Shown piece after piece: positions 43,652-53,959 of a stretch of 64,000 bases of DNA (position 1 is the first letter of the stretch; each line of letters starts with the position of its first letter). A program made the translations under genes and the position numbers. This DNA comes from Telmatactis stephensoni (Eukaryota > Cnidaria > Anthozoa > Actiniaria > Isophelliidae), in contig JALIZF010000961.1 in NCBI GenBank assembly GCA_029948255.1, positions 55,424 to 119,423 of the forward strand. The letters run 5' to 3'. The notes under the pieces are model-generated. The model was not told the origin of the DNA. It saw nothing but the letters and a program-made list of their open reading frames with translations, and ran no database searches.

Positions 43652-45454
43652 CTGCAGAGTTACTTATTCTAAGAAACATAATTGAACAAAATCGTGAGTT
43701 ATTCCTGGACGAAATTCAAGCATGGTTAGAGCATTCAACCGGAACAAGATTTGCCATATCAACGATAAATCGATCTTTGAATAAAATGGAAATCACTTGG
43801 GAAAAGGTTTGTAAATATAATTAATTTACGTATTAGTTTTGTGGTTTGAGCCGTTCTGTATTATTGTGTGTGCTAAAACCGGTTAATTCTGCTTCAACCA
43901 AATTATTTAGATGCAAGTAATTGCACGTCAACAAAATGAACTTCAGCGTGCTGCTTTCAGGAGATTTGTCTCTCAATACCGTGCAGAGCGGTTTTTATTC
44001 CTTGATGAATCAGTCAAAGATGACAGAACTGTGCAGGTATGAATCAACACTGAGCTAGGATGCATATGGCTCTTGCAACCCTCCGTATCACAATTTGTTC
44101 AATAGGGTTACAAAAATCCAGACTGAGGTTGAGATTTCTATACTAATGTCTGTACACTTTGTTGGCTTCCCGGTAGCACGCGTAATTAGGCACAGGATCC
44201 AAAAGAAATCACGAAAGGGAGAGCCATGTGTCCCTTTCCCATTCGTTTCTTTTGTATATTCATTCTTTTTCTTATACGCACCCCTAATTTCCTGCTCCAC
44301 CTACCTCTGATATATTAATAGCAGTCAAATTTTGTCAACTACTACTAACTATTTTAATGTTATTTATTATTACTACATTAATAAAATAATATTTATTATT
44401 ACATTTAGAGGAAGTTTGCTCATTCCCTTGGAGGGACTCGTGTTTCAAGGAAAGGGAACTTTACACGTGGATCGAGATTCAGTGTTCTGGGAGCTGTATC
44501 CATACATGGTGTTATGGCTGCCCATGCCATTGCAGGAGCATTTGACAAGGCTAACTTTGAGTTTAAAATGGAAACATTTGTGGCTCCTTTGGTTGGGTCT
44601 GACGATGATTGCTCTATTGTTGTCCTTGATAACTGTCCTATTCACCATTCTCATGAATTCTTGAGAATGATTAGATCAAAAGGAGGGATCGTCTTATATT
44701 TGCCGTAAGTTAATAATAACTGCATAGTGCTTCATGGAACATACTTTGCTATATAGAGAAATTTCAAGGGGGGAGCACCATCTTATGAAATTCATTGATA
44801 GACAGGTAACCCAAGCTTTAAACTAGTCTGGCCTACATGAAAACAACCAACAAGCCAAACTCAAGGGGGGGGGGGGGTATAGTGACTATTTCTGGAAGCC
44901 TCACTCTATCATGCTAGAATATTTAAAATATCTCAAATGTGACCTAGCTATTACATATCAGTTTGTGAGATACTTCTATAAATTCAGTAAATTATATTGA
45001 AACACTATTTATAATTTTATATGACAGGCCCTACTCCCCTGACCTGAATCCGATAGAGGAGTGTTTCAGTGCCGCCAAGAATTGGCTACGAAGGCATCAA
45101 GACATTGTTGACAAGTATCCAAAAAGATGCTTTGAAATAGCCTTATACAATGTATGTATAAACACTTAACAGTATTTAATTTCAAAGTTGCGCATCAGGC
45201 TGGACACTTTGTGCATTATCATGATGATGTTTTGTACAAATAATTGGTATACAAATCTTTACAACATGTATATAAATTTAAACAGAGATTTTCTATTTGA
45301 GTTGTCCCTACTAAATAAATGTAACAAAGACAAAAATGCTTCAATAGTTGATATGTAATGTCTACATTTTATAAGCACTTGCCAAATGTATGTTTATGTG
45401 TTATTTCAGATTCAAGATTGTACAGCTACATTTCAGGACTGTGGTTATGTATAA
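43652..45454 (+). CDS. Five-exon DDE (Tc1/IS630-like, DDE_3 type) transposase-derived gene
   Basis: Exons 43652-43806, 43911-44036, 44409-44704, 45028-45151 and 45410-45454. Every intron has GT..AG, and phases fit (0, 0, 2, 0), giving about 248 open codons. Exon 1: helix-turn-helix tail (NRELFLDEIQAWLEHSTGTR). Exon 2: first catalytic Asp in RFLFLDES. Exon 3: GSRFSVLGAVSIHGVMAAHA and second Asp in IVVLDNCPIHH. The junction of exons 3 and 4 creates LPPYSPDLNPIEECFS with the catalytic Glu. Exon 5 ends QDCGYV-stop; ATTAAA follows at 45473. An upstream exon with the first DNA-binding helix should exist (phase 1 acceptor at 43652), but is not seen. No stop, no frameshift and no terminal repeats found. 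Transposases of this superfamily mostly lack introns, so a host gene of transposase origin or an intron-bearing transposon is likely. Intron 2 (about 44050-44400) has no insert. Confidence 0.8.
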
Positions 45455-45583
45455 TTATGTATAAGGGTGAACATTAAATATTAAGTAACTGCAACAGTTA
45501 TAAATAGCAACATATCCATCCTGGATTAAGAAACAAGGTTTTGATGTTTAACAAGAGGTACTTGATGTTGGGTTATTGTAGCC

Positions 45584-45798
45584 TCATGTCCTTAATCTAT
45601 ATATTGCAGGGATTAAGTAAAGGCAGTCTTGTTCAGTAATCCCAACTGACACCATCAGCTGCTTTCCTAACTGAGGATGTATGAATGCCTCAAACATGGG
45701 TCCATAAACATCATTTTCTTCAAATAGACTACAATATTTTGACAGGCCAATTGACTGCACAAAGTTTTCACAATCTTGTAGTGTCATCTGGTTCATCG
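45584..45798 (-). CDS. SAM domain, last exon of a gene
   Basis: After a clean TTTTTTACAG acceptor the minus strand codes MNQMTLQDCENFVQSIG to the stop at 45584. The block 'DCENFVQSIGLSKYCSLFEE', a G-P-M-F turn and 'SVGITEQDCLYLIPAIYRL' follow the SAM fold (helix with W/C-x-x-F-x-x-x-I/L-G-L-x-x-Y, then L-G-I-x-x-x-D). SAM domains mediate protein-protein or RNA contacts. The preceding exon is not certain. It converges tail to tail with the DDE gene, 130 bases away. Confidence 0.55.
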
Positions 45799-46224
45799 CT
45801 GTAAAAAACAGAATTTGCAATTTTAAATAATTTCAATGGAATTAAGTGTCATTGCCAGAGTAGACCGGGCAGATCGCAAAGATGGGGGTCGGCCGATTAA
45901 CTCTGTTTTTTGTCCCTTGAAAGACTATCGGATGGGATGAAGATCTGTGGTATTTAAAGTTTCTTCAGTCTTTTATGTTCTCAGATTGACCACCCCCCCT
46001 CACTTTTTGACTCCGAGGACCCTCTCAGAAGCGTACATTTACGCAATATTTGGACCGCTATAAAATCATAACCACTTGGCCTTATGAATTTCTTTAAATT
46101 TGCTCGTTAACCTCTCTCTATCAGCGACATATTTCCGAGTTTTAAACAACTTCCGGTGTATTCTGAATTTTTGCGAGGTTTTTGAAATTTGCATACAAAG
46201 CTAACATCGCCGTAGACCGAAAAA

Positions 46225-46464
46225 TCAGTCATTTTCAAAGCCTGTTTTCTCATTAGTGCGGTAGTTTATTTTCGTAAATCTGCCATGTAATGAAAGCTTA
46301 TTTATTCCTCTATTTATTTCTAAAAAGTTTGACTCGGATATTTTTTTTGGTTTTCTATAGATGGCTTTCGAACTTACTATACTGTCAACTACATTTACGC
46401 TAAATTTTCGGTGTTTATTATCGGTTTTTCGAATACAATTCTTGTTATTTTTGTTATTACTCAC
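46225..46464 (-). CDS. Basic ORF, possible 5' exon of the SAM gene
   Basis: 79 codons starting MSNNKNNKNCIRKTDNKHRK, very basic with no domain I know. It lies in the right place and direction to be an upstream exon of the SAM gene, and back to back with the Cys/His gene starting at 46880. A proper splice donor in phase 1 was not found, so the link is a guess. The frame could be chance. Confidence 0.25.
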   Translation of the reverse strand: MSNNKNNKNCIRKTDNKHRKFSVNVVDSIVSSKAIYRKPKKISESNFLEINRGINKLSLHGRFTKINYRTNEKTGFEND

Positions 46465-46879
46465 GAACTAAGTTAAGAAATGAAAGATAATTCTTATTGG
46501 ATTATGCCAGCACTTGTATTTACTTAACGTCAAGATAAGCAAGGCGATGACATCCTATTCTAGGAGCCATTGCGTGACAAAACTGTCTTGAATTTTAATT
46601 AAAATTTCCCGGGAAAGTTGACAGTTTCTCGCGCGCCTGACATGTGAAAAATAAAATTATCTAAAGCTGATTTTGAGACGAAGTGAAGATTTTGACAAAC
46701 TTCCTGTTCGTGATTAAAAAATACCCTATTATTTCAAAGACTTTGGTTGTATTATTATAAAGTAACAACGAAGGAATTCCAAGACTGTCTCATTAGCAAA
46801 CATTTTATTGCGAAACTGTGTTGCACAATCAATCAAATCATTTTGACTCATCGTCGTACTTAGAGAAGTGCTGTGTCTC

Positions 46880-49083
46880 ATGGATCCACCGATAAATTGT
46901 ACATTTTTCTCGGAAAAATCGTCGTGTGGCTCTGTTGGACTAGGGTCAACAATTGTGCCATTGAATTCGTGTATTGGAGATGTTGACTCTCATCTTGTCA
47001 CGCTTGGCATAGGTCACAAGCGTGGAAAAACCGCCGGTAATAAGTTAAGCGAGTTCCAGCTAATTTTAAATCGCGCTGGAAAACCTTTTGATGATCAAGA
47101 TATATTGACCATGACTGTGTGTCCAAAACACCGGAGACAACTTACAGTTGACTGGCCTGGACGTAAGAACAATAGTTGTTCATATCCCAATCATAAGGGC
47201 CAACGTAAGCAGCTCAAATCACCCCGTCGAGTGAACATACAAATGTCAAAGGATATATTTTTGCTTCATCAAACTGTCGTTGCTATTGGTGCAGGTAAGA
47301 AAGAATAACATTCTTGTAAATATTTGCAAACGCATGCTGATTTCTTGTACTATAAGGGACCATTCATTTTTTATCAGGGAGGGGGGGCGGTGGAAATCTG
47401 GGGGGGGGCTATTCAAAAAAATCAGGCCTATAGAGGGGGGCACATGTAGAAGAATCAATGTCAAAAGGGGGGGCCATTAAAAACATCATACCAATGAGCT
47501 TTTATCAGTTATTTTTAAGTAAGGGACGGAAACAGAATAGAACATTTCTGAGTTACTACATTACTGTCTATCGCTGAGCGGCTCGCGCTTCGCACTCGCA
47601 AATTAAAATGTATAATGTTACCAAATCCGAAACTAGTTATATATGCTAACTACTCATTTACTGAATCAGAAATGTAGTACTTTTGAGTTACTTTCATGCC
47701 TTACTTTGACGAGCGGCTCGCGCTTCGCGCTCGCATAATGTTGTTATTGTAAATGCTTTCTGAAAATGTTCTGCTTGCTATCAGAAGAGCAAGAGCTTTA
47801 TTCTTTACAAAAAATTGATCCACCCTGATTCCGAAACGAATCCCCATTCAGAATGCAGCCTACGGGCCTGTAAATGATCATGAAAAACGAAATAATCTGA
47901 CATTAAAGTACATGGATTGCCAACATTTATACAACTGCAACAAACTTTTGATATCCTTTTAGGGACCATTCATTTTTTATCAGGGAGGGAAGGAAGCGGT
48001 GGAATTTTTTTGGGGGGAGAGGGGGAGTCATTAAAAAAAATCAGGCTTATAGAGGGGGGGCTAGTTTTTTTTGTATGGACTCCTGCTGGAATTCCACCGC
48101 CCCCCCCCCCTGATAAAAAATGAACGGTCCCTAATTACACTCCTTTAAACAGCAATATGTTCAAGTTGTCGAGCGTGGCACTATAAAGCATTGAAAGATA
48201 AAAACACTCAAGAGGAAGAACAGGTTAGTTAGTCTTTTGATATCGACACTAGTACTGTCTACACCGCGCAAAAACCGCGTATTGTGCGCAAATATACTTA
48301 TGGGTTCCCTGTGGTGATGAAGGGTTGATGGACACCCTCGAGACCGAAATTAGTGTCCGCAATATCGGGGTGTTTGTAAGGCGAGAGTTGAATGTATTTC
48401 AAAATTTTACTTATGGGTTTCCTGTGGTTTTGAAGGGTTGATCTCAATGCGCACCAATTTACTTATGTGTTTCCTGTGGTTGCAAATAAATGATAATAAA
48501 AATTTCACGTAGTTTACCAAATCCTCAAAATACTCTAGCTTCTTTTATGTCTATTTTTCAATTTTACTTCTCTAACTCATTAACGCACAGCTTTGACTTC
48601 AGCCTTTTGCACGTATTAATTAATAATAAAATATGTTAGCAAAAATGTTGCAACGCTTTAAGGTACCCTAAGGAAGCCAGGTGCAGCATTAACACTAAGA
48701 TATTGATGAAATATGTTGTCTAATGTTGTGTGATACAGGGTATTGGTGAAGAGGAAGATGCGTCTTTTGGAAGAAACGAGAGTGAGATCCTTTTTACTGT
48801 TTCTATGGATGAAGAGCCAGGCCCTAGTCGATTACAAGAAGAATCTAGTGATGCACAGACAACATCCTCCCAGTCTTCGCAATTTTCAGTTCCTGAGGAA
48901 GAAATAAGTATCTGGCTAGACGAAAAAGAAATTCAACAACAGAAACGAGAAATACTCAATAGCAGCATTAACAGTATAACAGATGGTCGTTATAGCCCAG
49001 TGAAGTCTACATTGAATGCCGAATGGGATGACATCTCGCAGACACAGCAGCGCTACTACATAATCTTGCCCGATGACAGCTGA
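46880..49083 (+). CDS. Three-exon Cys/His-rich protein of unknown function
   Basis: ATG at 46880. Exons 46880-47294, 48153-48223 and 48739-49083 have GT..AG borders and matching phases (1, 0), for about 276 codons. Exon 1 has TMTVCPKHRRQLTVDWPG then SCSYPNHKGQRK; the exon 1-2 junction gives AICSSCRAWHY. Together this is a C-H, C-H, C-C-H pattern of possible zinc ligands. Exon 3 is acidic and Ser-rich (DEEPGPSRLQEESSDA), then a helix EKEIQQQKREILN and SINSITDGRYSPVKS. I recall such 'CPKHR..LT..W..R...C..P.H' proteins as repeated in cnidarians, but know no function; DNA binding is a guess. Introns 1 and 2 are occupied by MITEs and repeats, yet the exons stay open. It may be cut short at the 3' end if a further exon follows. 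Confidence 0.6.
47353..47480. mobile_element. Partial copy of the GGGACCATTCAT MITE (intron 1)
   Basis: Begins 'agggaccattcattttttatcaggg' like the full element at 47960-48133, keeps the G-rich inside ('tcaggcctatagaggggggc'), but the right end is missing. Confidence 0.7.
47576..47734. repeat. Two copies of a GC-rich mini-hairpin, 135 bp apart
   Basis: GAGCGGCTCGCGCTTCGCAC with TCGCA (47576-47600) and the same with GCGC in place of GCAC (47711-47734). In the second copy GC-TC-GCGC faces GCGC-TC-GC around a TTC loop, the same 'TC opposite TC' design as the large palindromes. Confidence 0.7.
47960..48133. mobile_element. Complete MITE with 30-bp terminal inverted repeats (intron 1)
   Basis: The left end GGGACCATTCATTTTTTATC (47962 on) is mirrored by GATAAAAAATGAACGGTCCC (to 48131), extended by TA on both sides, consistent with a TA target. 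The inside is G-rich then C-rich, with 'tcaggcttatagagg'. 174 bp, no ORF. It lies in intron 1 of the Cys/His gene, 20 bases before the exon 2 acceptor. Confidence 0.8.
48292..48485. repeat. Three copies of 'ACTTATG-GGTTTCCTGTGGT' (intron 2)
   Basis: The motif ACTTATGGGTTYCCTGTGGT occurs near 48297, 48410 and 48461 (third copy ATGTGT). The first two are each followed by 'gaagggttgat'. Spacing is 113 and 51 bases: a decayed repeat. Confidence 0.6.
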
Positions 49084-49089
49084 AGTAAA

Positions 49090-49920
49090 GAGCAACCAAA
49101 ATCTTGTTACGTTTCCCACACAAATGGCAGGAAGTCAAGGCAATTTGATCCCATTGAACTTTGGCTCTTGTGAATAATCTTTTTGCAAAGGTTTCGATAG
49201 TTTAGACAAATATATTCTTCACCGACAAGCTTTCTTGATGACAGGTCAATCGATAAGTGATGTCAACAGATAATTGACAGGGATTAAGCCGGAAAAATGT
49301 TTTTCGCTTATAACTCGCTATTAAAAATCGCTAGTGAAATATTTTTTTCACTAAATCATAGCTTATTGTGTATTCTATCAGAAAATGTAAAAATCGACCC
49401 TTTTGAGAAACTTTGGGGTACCCTGATACCTTAACATATTAAGTTCTTAATATCATCGTTTTCCTAACGGTTGCCAAAAAAAATTAAATGTTTTGAGTGA
49501 AAGCCAATTTTGAATGAATGAATTTACATTCCACTTTCTTATATCCACATATTTTACTTGTATTATATGTAAATATATGAATATATATTTTCCAATTGAA
49601 ATGTCTATAATTATCATATACTTAGGCTGGGATGTTTTTTAACCCATTTGCACATCCAAACAATATACTGTAATCAATAAATTAATTAAATAAATACATT
49701 TCATGTTGAATTGAAACAAAAAACCTGCCATTTTGATTTGATATCAAATCTGCATGGGGCTAATTCCTCAACTAGCTATGTCTACTAATGGTGAATACAA
49801 TGGTCACATATGGAGAGCTAGATCTATCTAAACAGCTTTACCAACCCTGCCTATACTTTAATTATGTTGGGATATGATTTTTGTTTTGTACGGTTTTTGT
49901 TGTTGTTTTGTTTTGTAAAA
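49090..49920. other. Non-coding stretch
   Basis: AT-rich between the Cys/His gene and the THAP-type transposase. No exon seen. It probably contains the 3' end of the transposon on the minus strand, but I could not pick out its terminal repeat. Confidence 0.4.
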
Positions 49921-49921
49921 A

Positions 49922-51610
49922 TCACTCAGTCATTTTCAAAAATGGAGGCTGAAAATTTGCAAGATAAGCACATGCTTTAAACACATATTCAAAATGATGT
50001 ATTGAAGCCACTTTAACTTCTCTTTCAAGTATGCCAAATGCCTTTATGCGTCCAATAGCTCTTTCAATATGCACGCTTGCTTTTGAGATTTTCTGACTTG
50101 ATTCTACTTGCTGTTGGGAAAACTGCGTTTGGAATCTTGGTTTGGAATGTGGGGTAATTATCTTTACTCCGGGGGGTAAGTCATCTTGAATAGAGTATGC
50201 TCTATCCCCCATCACAGCTTCTCCCCTTTTAGTGAGTTCAATAGGTCATCACTTACTCTAGTAATAAACTTGTCAGAAGCCAGGCCACCAAACATTGATG
50301 AAATGAAAGTCACAGCACCACAAGGACTAATACCAACAAGGAACTTGACAGTACTATGATGTTTGTAATTGGAGAAAAGCTGTTTATGGGCTTTCAGAGA
50401 GCTTGGAGTTTCTGCAAAGAGTTCAGTACAGTCAAGAACAATAACCACTTCCGGGAAGTCTTCAAAACATTGTGCTCGAGCTTTAACTCTAACATCTGCA
50501 TTTATTTCGCACAATGCCTCCAGTTCCAGAGCTAGGAAAACCACCCAGGTATTAAAAATAGATTCATAAGTACTTGATTTTAACCCAAAACGGTGAGCAC
50601 ATTCTTGAGATGGTACACCTAATCGCAATCTGTACAGTACCATAAACAATTCTTCTTGTGTTATTGTTTGCCTGTCTGGACCTGGTTTGTTAGTGTAGCC
50701 TTTATCTTTGAAATTATCAGCACGTTTTCGCTTTTTACCGCCACCGTGATACTGAAGATTCCTACCTTTTGGTTCTAGATAAGTGCTCAGAGCTAAGAAA
50801 GTCTGATAGTTAATAAAACCAGTGTACAGTCTTATAAGGTCATCGTCGTCTTTTATTGATTCGAGTGTCAATAAGGAATGATTGTTAATCGCTTTATCGT
50901 AAGCAGTAGCTTTAGAAAGTGTCTCAAGGTAATGTAAGTAAAAAGGTTGATTGTTCTTCAACTCATTCATAAACTGTTTGCTAGAAGAGTCGATATTGGA
51001 AGAGTAGTAGTCGTGGTCTGAAAGCGACAGGGCTGAAGTAGTTGATGTGACTGAGGACTGTGAAGCTGAGGATTGTACCAGGGTTTCTCCAGACGTAGTG
51101 CCAGTCGCAGTTAAGTCTACATGACATGGTATATCACAGGCAATAGCTGACTTGTTTACTTCTCTTTTGATGGTGCCAACTTGCTCTCTGTTTCGGCATT
51201 TCCAAGTAGATCTTTCCTTTGGAGGTGATACGAACGGTAAAATCGTTGGGAGCTTCGACATCTTCAAATGTGCTCTCGATTTCGCACCTGAAGAGATCAA
51301 TCAACGATAAAAATACATTATTCATTAGATGGTCTACATTGTTCGTAAATCAGGTGAGCTCAAATTACCTGGTGATTCTCCTGGGGGCCAATGACAGCTG
51401 CATATTTTTGAATTTTTGGTCGGAGTCCATGCGACTGTCCTTTTGTTGATTGCAACATCATATCTAAGTAGAGCCTGGTATTTCGACAATAAATCTTGAG
51501 GTGAACGTGGAAACACATCTAGCTCCTTCATTCCGATCGTGGCCGCATTTCTAAACGCAACACCGATCATTTTCCCCCATATTTGCGTAGATAAACAACA
51601 CATCTCCCGT
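49922..51610 (-). pseudogene. THAP-domain PIF/Harbinger (ISL2EU-like) transposase, frameshifted
   Basis: Minus strand. Exon 1 (51610-51366) is a THAP zinc-finger: in one frame MGENDRCCV-stop-KCGHDRN, then in another VFPRSPQDLLSKYQALLR and WTPTKNSKICSCHW. Exon 2 (51300-50212) has a Ser/Thr-rich linker, the HTH block RQTITQEELFMVLYRLRLGV and SQECAHRFGLKSST, the first Asp in VVIVLDCTELFAE, and 'FISSMFGGLASDKFITRVS'. After a 1-base shift (50240-50220) come the second Asp MGDRAYSI and the Glu in VHIERAIGRIK. The order THAP, HTH, DDE is that of ISL2EU elements. The three catalytic residues are all present, so decay is slight: one stop and one shift in the THAP, one shift in the DDE. Confidence 0.8.
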
Positions 51611-51919
51611 AGAAAGCGCTTGCCTATTTAAATTTGTTTGTTTACATCCGCATGCAAATTTGTCCCCTGACCTTGTTTTCGCGCGTGGGATCGTAGGGGC
51701 TTGTGGGAAACTCCGGGAAGGAGAATTCATGATACTAAAGTACATACATGTATCATATTATATACATACATCCTATACAATGGGGTTGTAGTTTTGCAGC
51801 TAATGTATAAAATTCTTGCCAGAAAATTTAAATGATATATGTAAATTAATTTATTAAATTATGACTAAATTTGTTTAAATAAGCGTAGTTGCACTGTAAA
51901 TGGTTCATCAAAAAAGACA

Positions 51920-52983
51920 TTAAGCAACAAGCACTTTCCACTGAATAGAGCCTGGGCCATTCACATAATAGCAAAGAAAGTCTCTCATTTCTTCAGCATT
52001 CTTTGCATACCTCTCTTTGACTTGTGTCTTCAGTGTCAAGGCTTCCTGGTGGAGAGTAGGCCTGTGAACACCTTGATAACAGCATGTTATGTAGTGTGCA
52101 GCATGCCAGAACGACATTTTCAGGGCTAAGGCACATCATAGTATAGAGGACACGGAATCTTGATGCCAATATACCAAACACATTTTCGCTCACCCTTCTT
52201 GCACGAGACAACCTGTAGTTGAAGATACGTTTCTCGTCTGTGAGTCACCTTTTAGCACATGGTTTCATCAAATGCATGCCTAAGGGAAAGGCCTCATCAC
52301 AGACAAAAAAGTAATCCATGCTGACATCTGTTATGTCTTCAAATGCTGGGTCTGGGTTCTGAGGTAGTGGTCTTGCAGGTGGGAGTTTGATGGTGTTGTC
52401 ATTAACAGCTTTCCAGAGGGAGGTTTTACGGAAAACTCCTCCATCACTAATGCTCCCCTGGCAGCCAACATCAACGTATAGGAACTCATAATTGGCACCT
52501 ACAAATGCAATGAGCACCACACTGAAGTAGCCTTTATAGTTGTAGTAGGCAGATCCACTTCTTCTGGGACATATTAGCCGGATGTGTTTCCCATCACCAG
52601 CCCCTAAGCAATTTGGAAATTTGCACTTGTCTTGAAATTGTTGGGCAATAACACGCCATTCATTCTCACTCTGGGGACAGGCCATGAATTCATCTTTCAG
52701 AACTAAATAGATGGCTTCACACACTCTTGGTATGATAATACTGAGTGTGCTTGTACTTATTCTGAATTGAAACTCAAGACTTGAGTAGCTCTCACAAGTT
52801 GCTAAGAACCGAAGGGTCACCGCTAGACATTGTCATAGCACAGACAAGTTTTCTCATGACTGTGACTTTCTTTTTTAACATTGGGGTCACTTTTTCAAGC
52901 AATTCCTGTGAGATACCAAAAAAAAGCAAAATAAATTTTAACAAAGACAACTTTAAAGGTATGAGTTTTGATGGAGGAGTCAA
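51920..52983 (-). pseudogene. HARBI1-type PIF/Harbinger nuclease, frameshifted
   Basis: Minus strand. 52983-52792: ELLEKVTPMLKKKVTVM, the N-terminal helix region. 52820-52245: TLRFLATCESYSSLEFQFRI, the first Asp in GAGDGKHIRLICP, SDGGVFRKTSLW, and the second Asp in FVCDEAFPLGMHLMKP. 52211-51920: NYRLSRARRVSENVFGILASRF with the Glu, then ALKMSFWHAAHYI. Two frameshifts (near 52800 and 52240) break the gene. It has no THAP and is not the same family as the neighbour at 49922. Nuclease partners of this class need a separate MYB/SANT protein; none was found here. Confidence 0.8.
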
Positions 52984-52999
52984 GACAGTTTATTGATGT

Positions 53000-53399
53000 A
53001 ACTTTGTATAAGATGTGATGTATATACAATTAACAGCTTTTTATATTGTATTCATACTTTTACTAATCTTGTATCAGTGCAGGTGCAATAAGTTTATTTA
53101 TAATACACAATACAAAATTACTCGATTCTGATTGGACGAGAGGAGTACAATTAAATCATTAATTGTGCTCTGTAGAGTACCTATTTTAAAAGTCGCTATG
53201 GCAACGACAACGACGCGCAATAAACATCGTTCTGCATTGTTATTATAGAACATAAAAAAGTAATTTAACAATTTAACAATAACAATTTTAAACGGAAAAC
53301 AAGAACACTGGAGAGAAAAATACTTCCAAACAACGCCGTGCTGCAAAACTAAGCAAAGGACATCGATTCACGGCTATGCCAGAGTAGAGAAATGGTCAT
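53000..53399. other. Non-coding stretch
   Basis: No exon or clear repeat. Confidence 0.4.
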
Positions 53400-53700
53400 T
53401 TGGTCAATCTATTTTACTCTTTTCCAAAGAACCTGATAAATCAAGCTCAAGATAATGAAGTTTTGAGCCATTTGAAAGGCCAGGTATGTTTAAACAACGT
53501 AAATTTGATCATATTTCTTTGCCGTGTCTTGGGCTCTTCGCTCGTCTTCATTCAATAAACAAACCTGTCAGTAAATAAACTACATGCTTTATTATATAGG
53601 AATGTAAAATAACTGTAATTCGCTCAGAATACAAATTAATAAAATTAAATAAAATTTTATTTTGTTTTCGGAGTTTCATCCCTCTTTGAAATATTGTCTA
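53400..53700. repeat. Dispersed repeat, copy 2 (partner 6600-6960)
   Basis: Shares with 6600-6960 the 15-mer GCCAGGTATGTTTAA and the flanking blocks in the same order. It lies about 100 bases before palindromic element C. Confidence 0.5.
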
Positions 53701-53793
53701 CTCGTTTAAGTCTGCAATTTTTAAATGAAAACATGCTATATGTCAGACATTTGTCTTTCCTTGAAGAAATTTTGTATAGTGTATTATAAATAA

Positions 53794-53956
53794 AAAATCG
53801 CACGATCTTCTCGTACAATTCAGAATTAATAGTTACTCATAATGTTTTGAAAACTCTCAAATAGGACTCGCCTAAGGGCTCGTCCTATTTTGAGATCTTT
53901 CAAAACATTTACTCGTACCTATTAATTCCGAATTGTACTCAAGATTGTGCGATTTT
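53794..53956. mobile_element. Palindromic element C, arms interrupted by TC facing TC
   Basis: The left arm starts AAAATCGCAC, the right arm ends GTGCGATTTT. Arms of about 78 bases meet at GGAC-TC-GCC-taag-GGC-TC-GTCC. Against the reverse complement of the right arm, the left arm has TC where the other has GA after TAC, after GGAC and (with an extra C) after ATCTT; plus a few transitions and single-base indels. Confidence 0.8.
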
Positions 53957-53959
53957 CCT

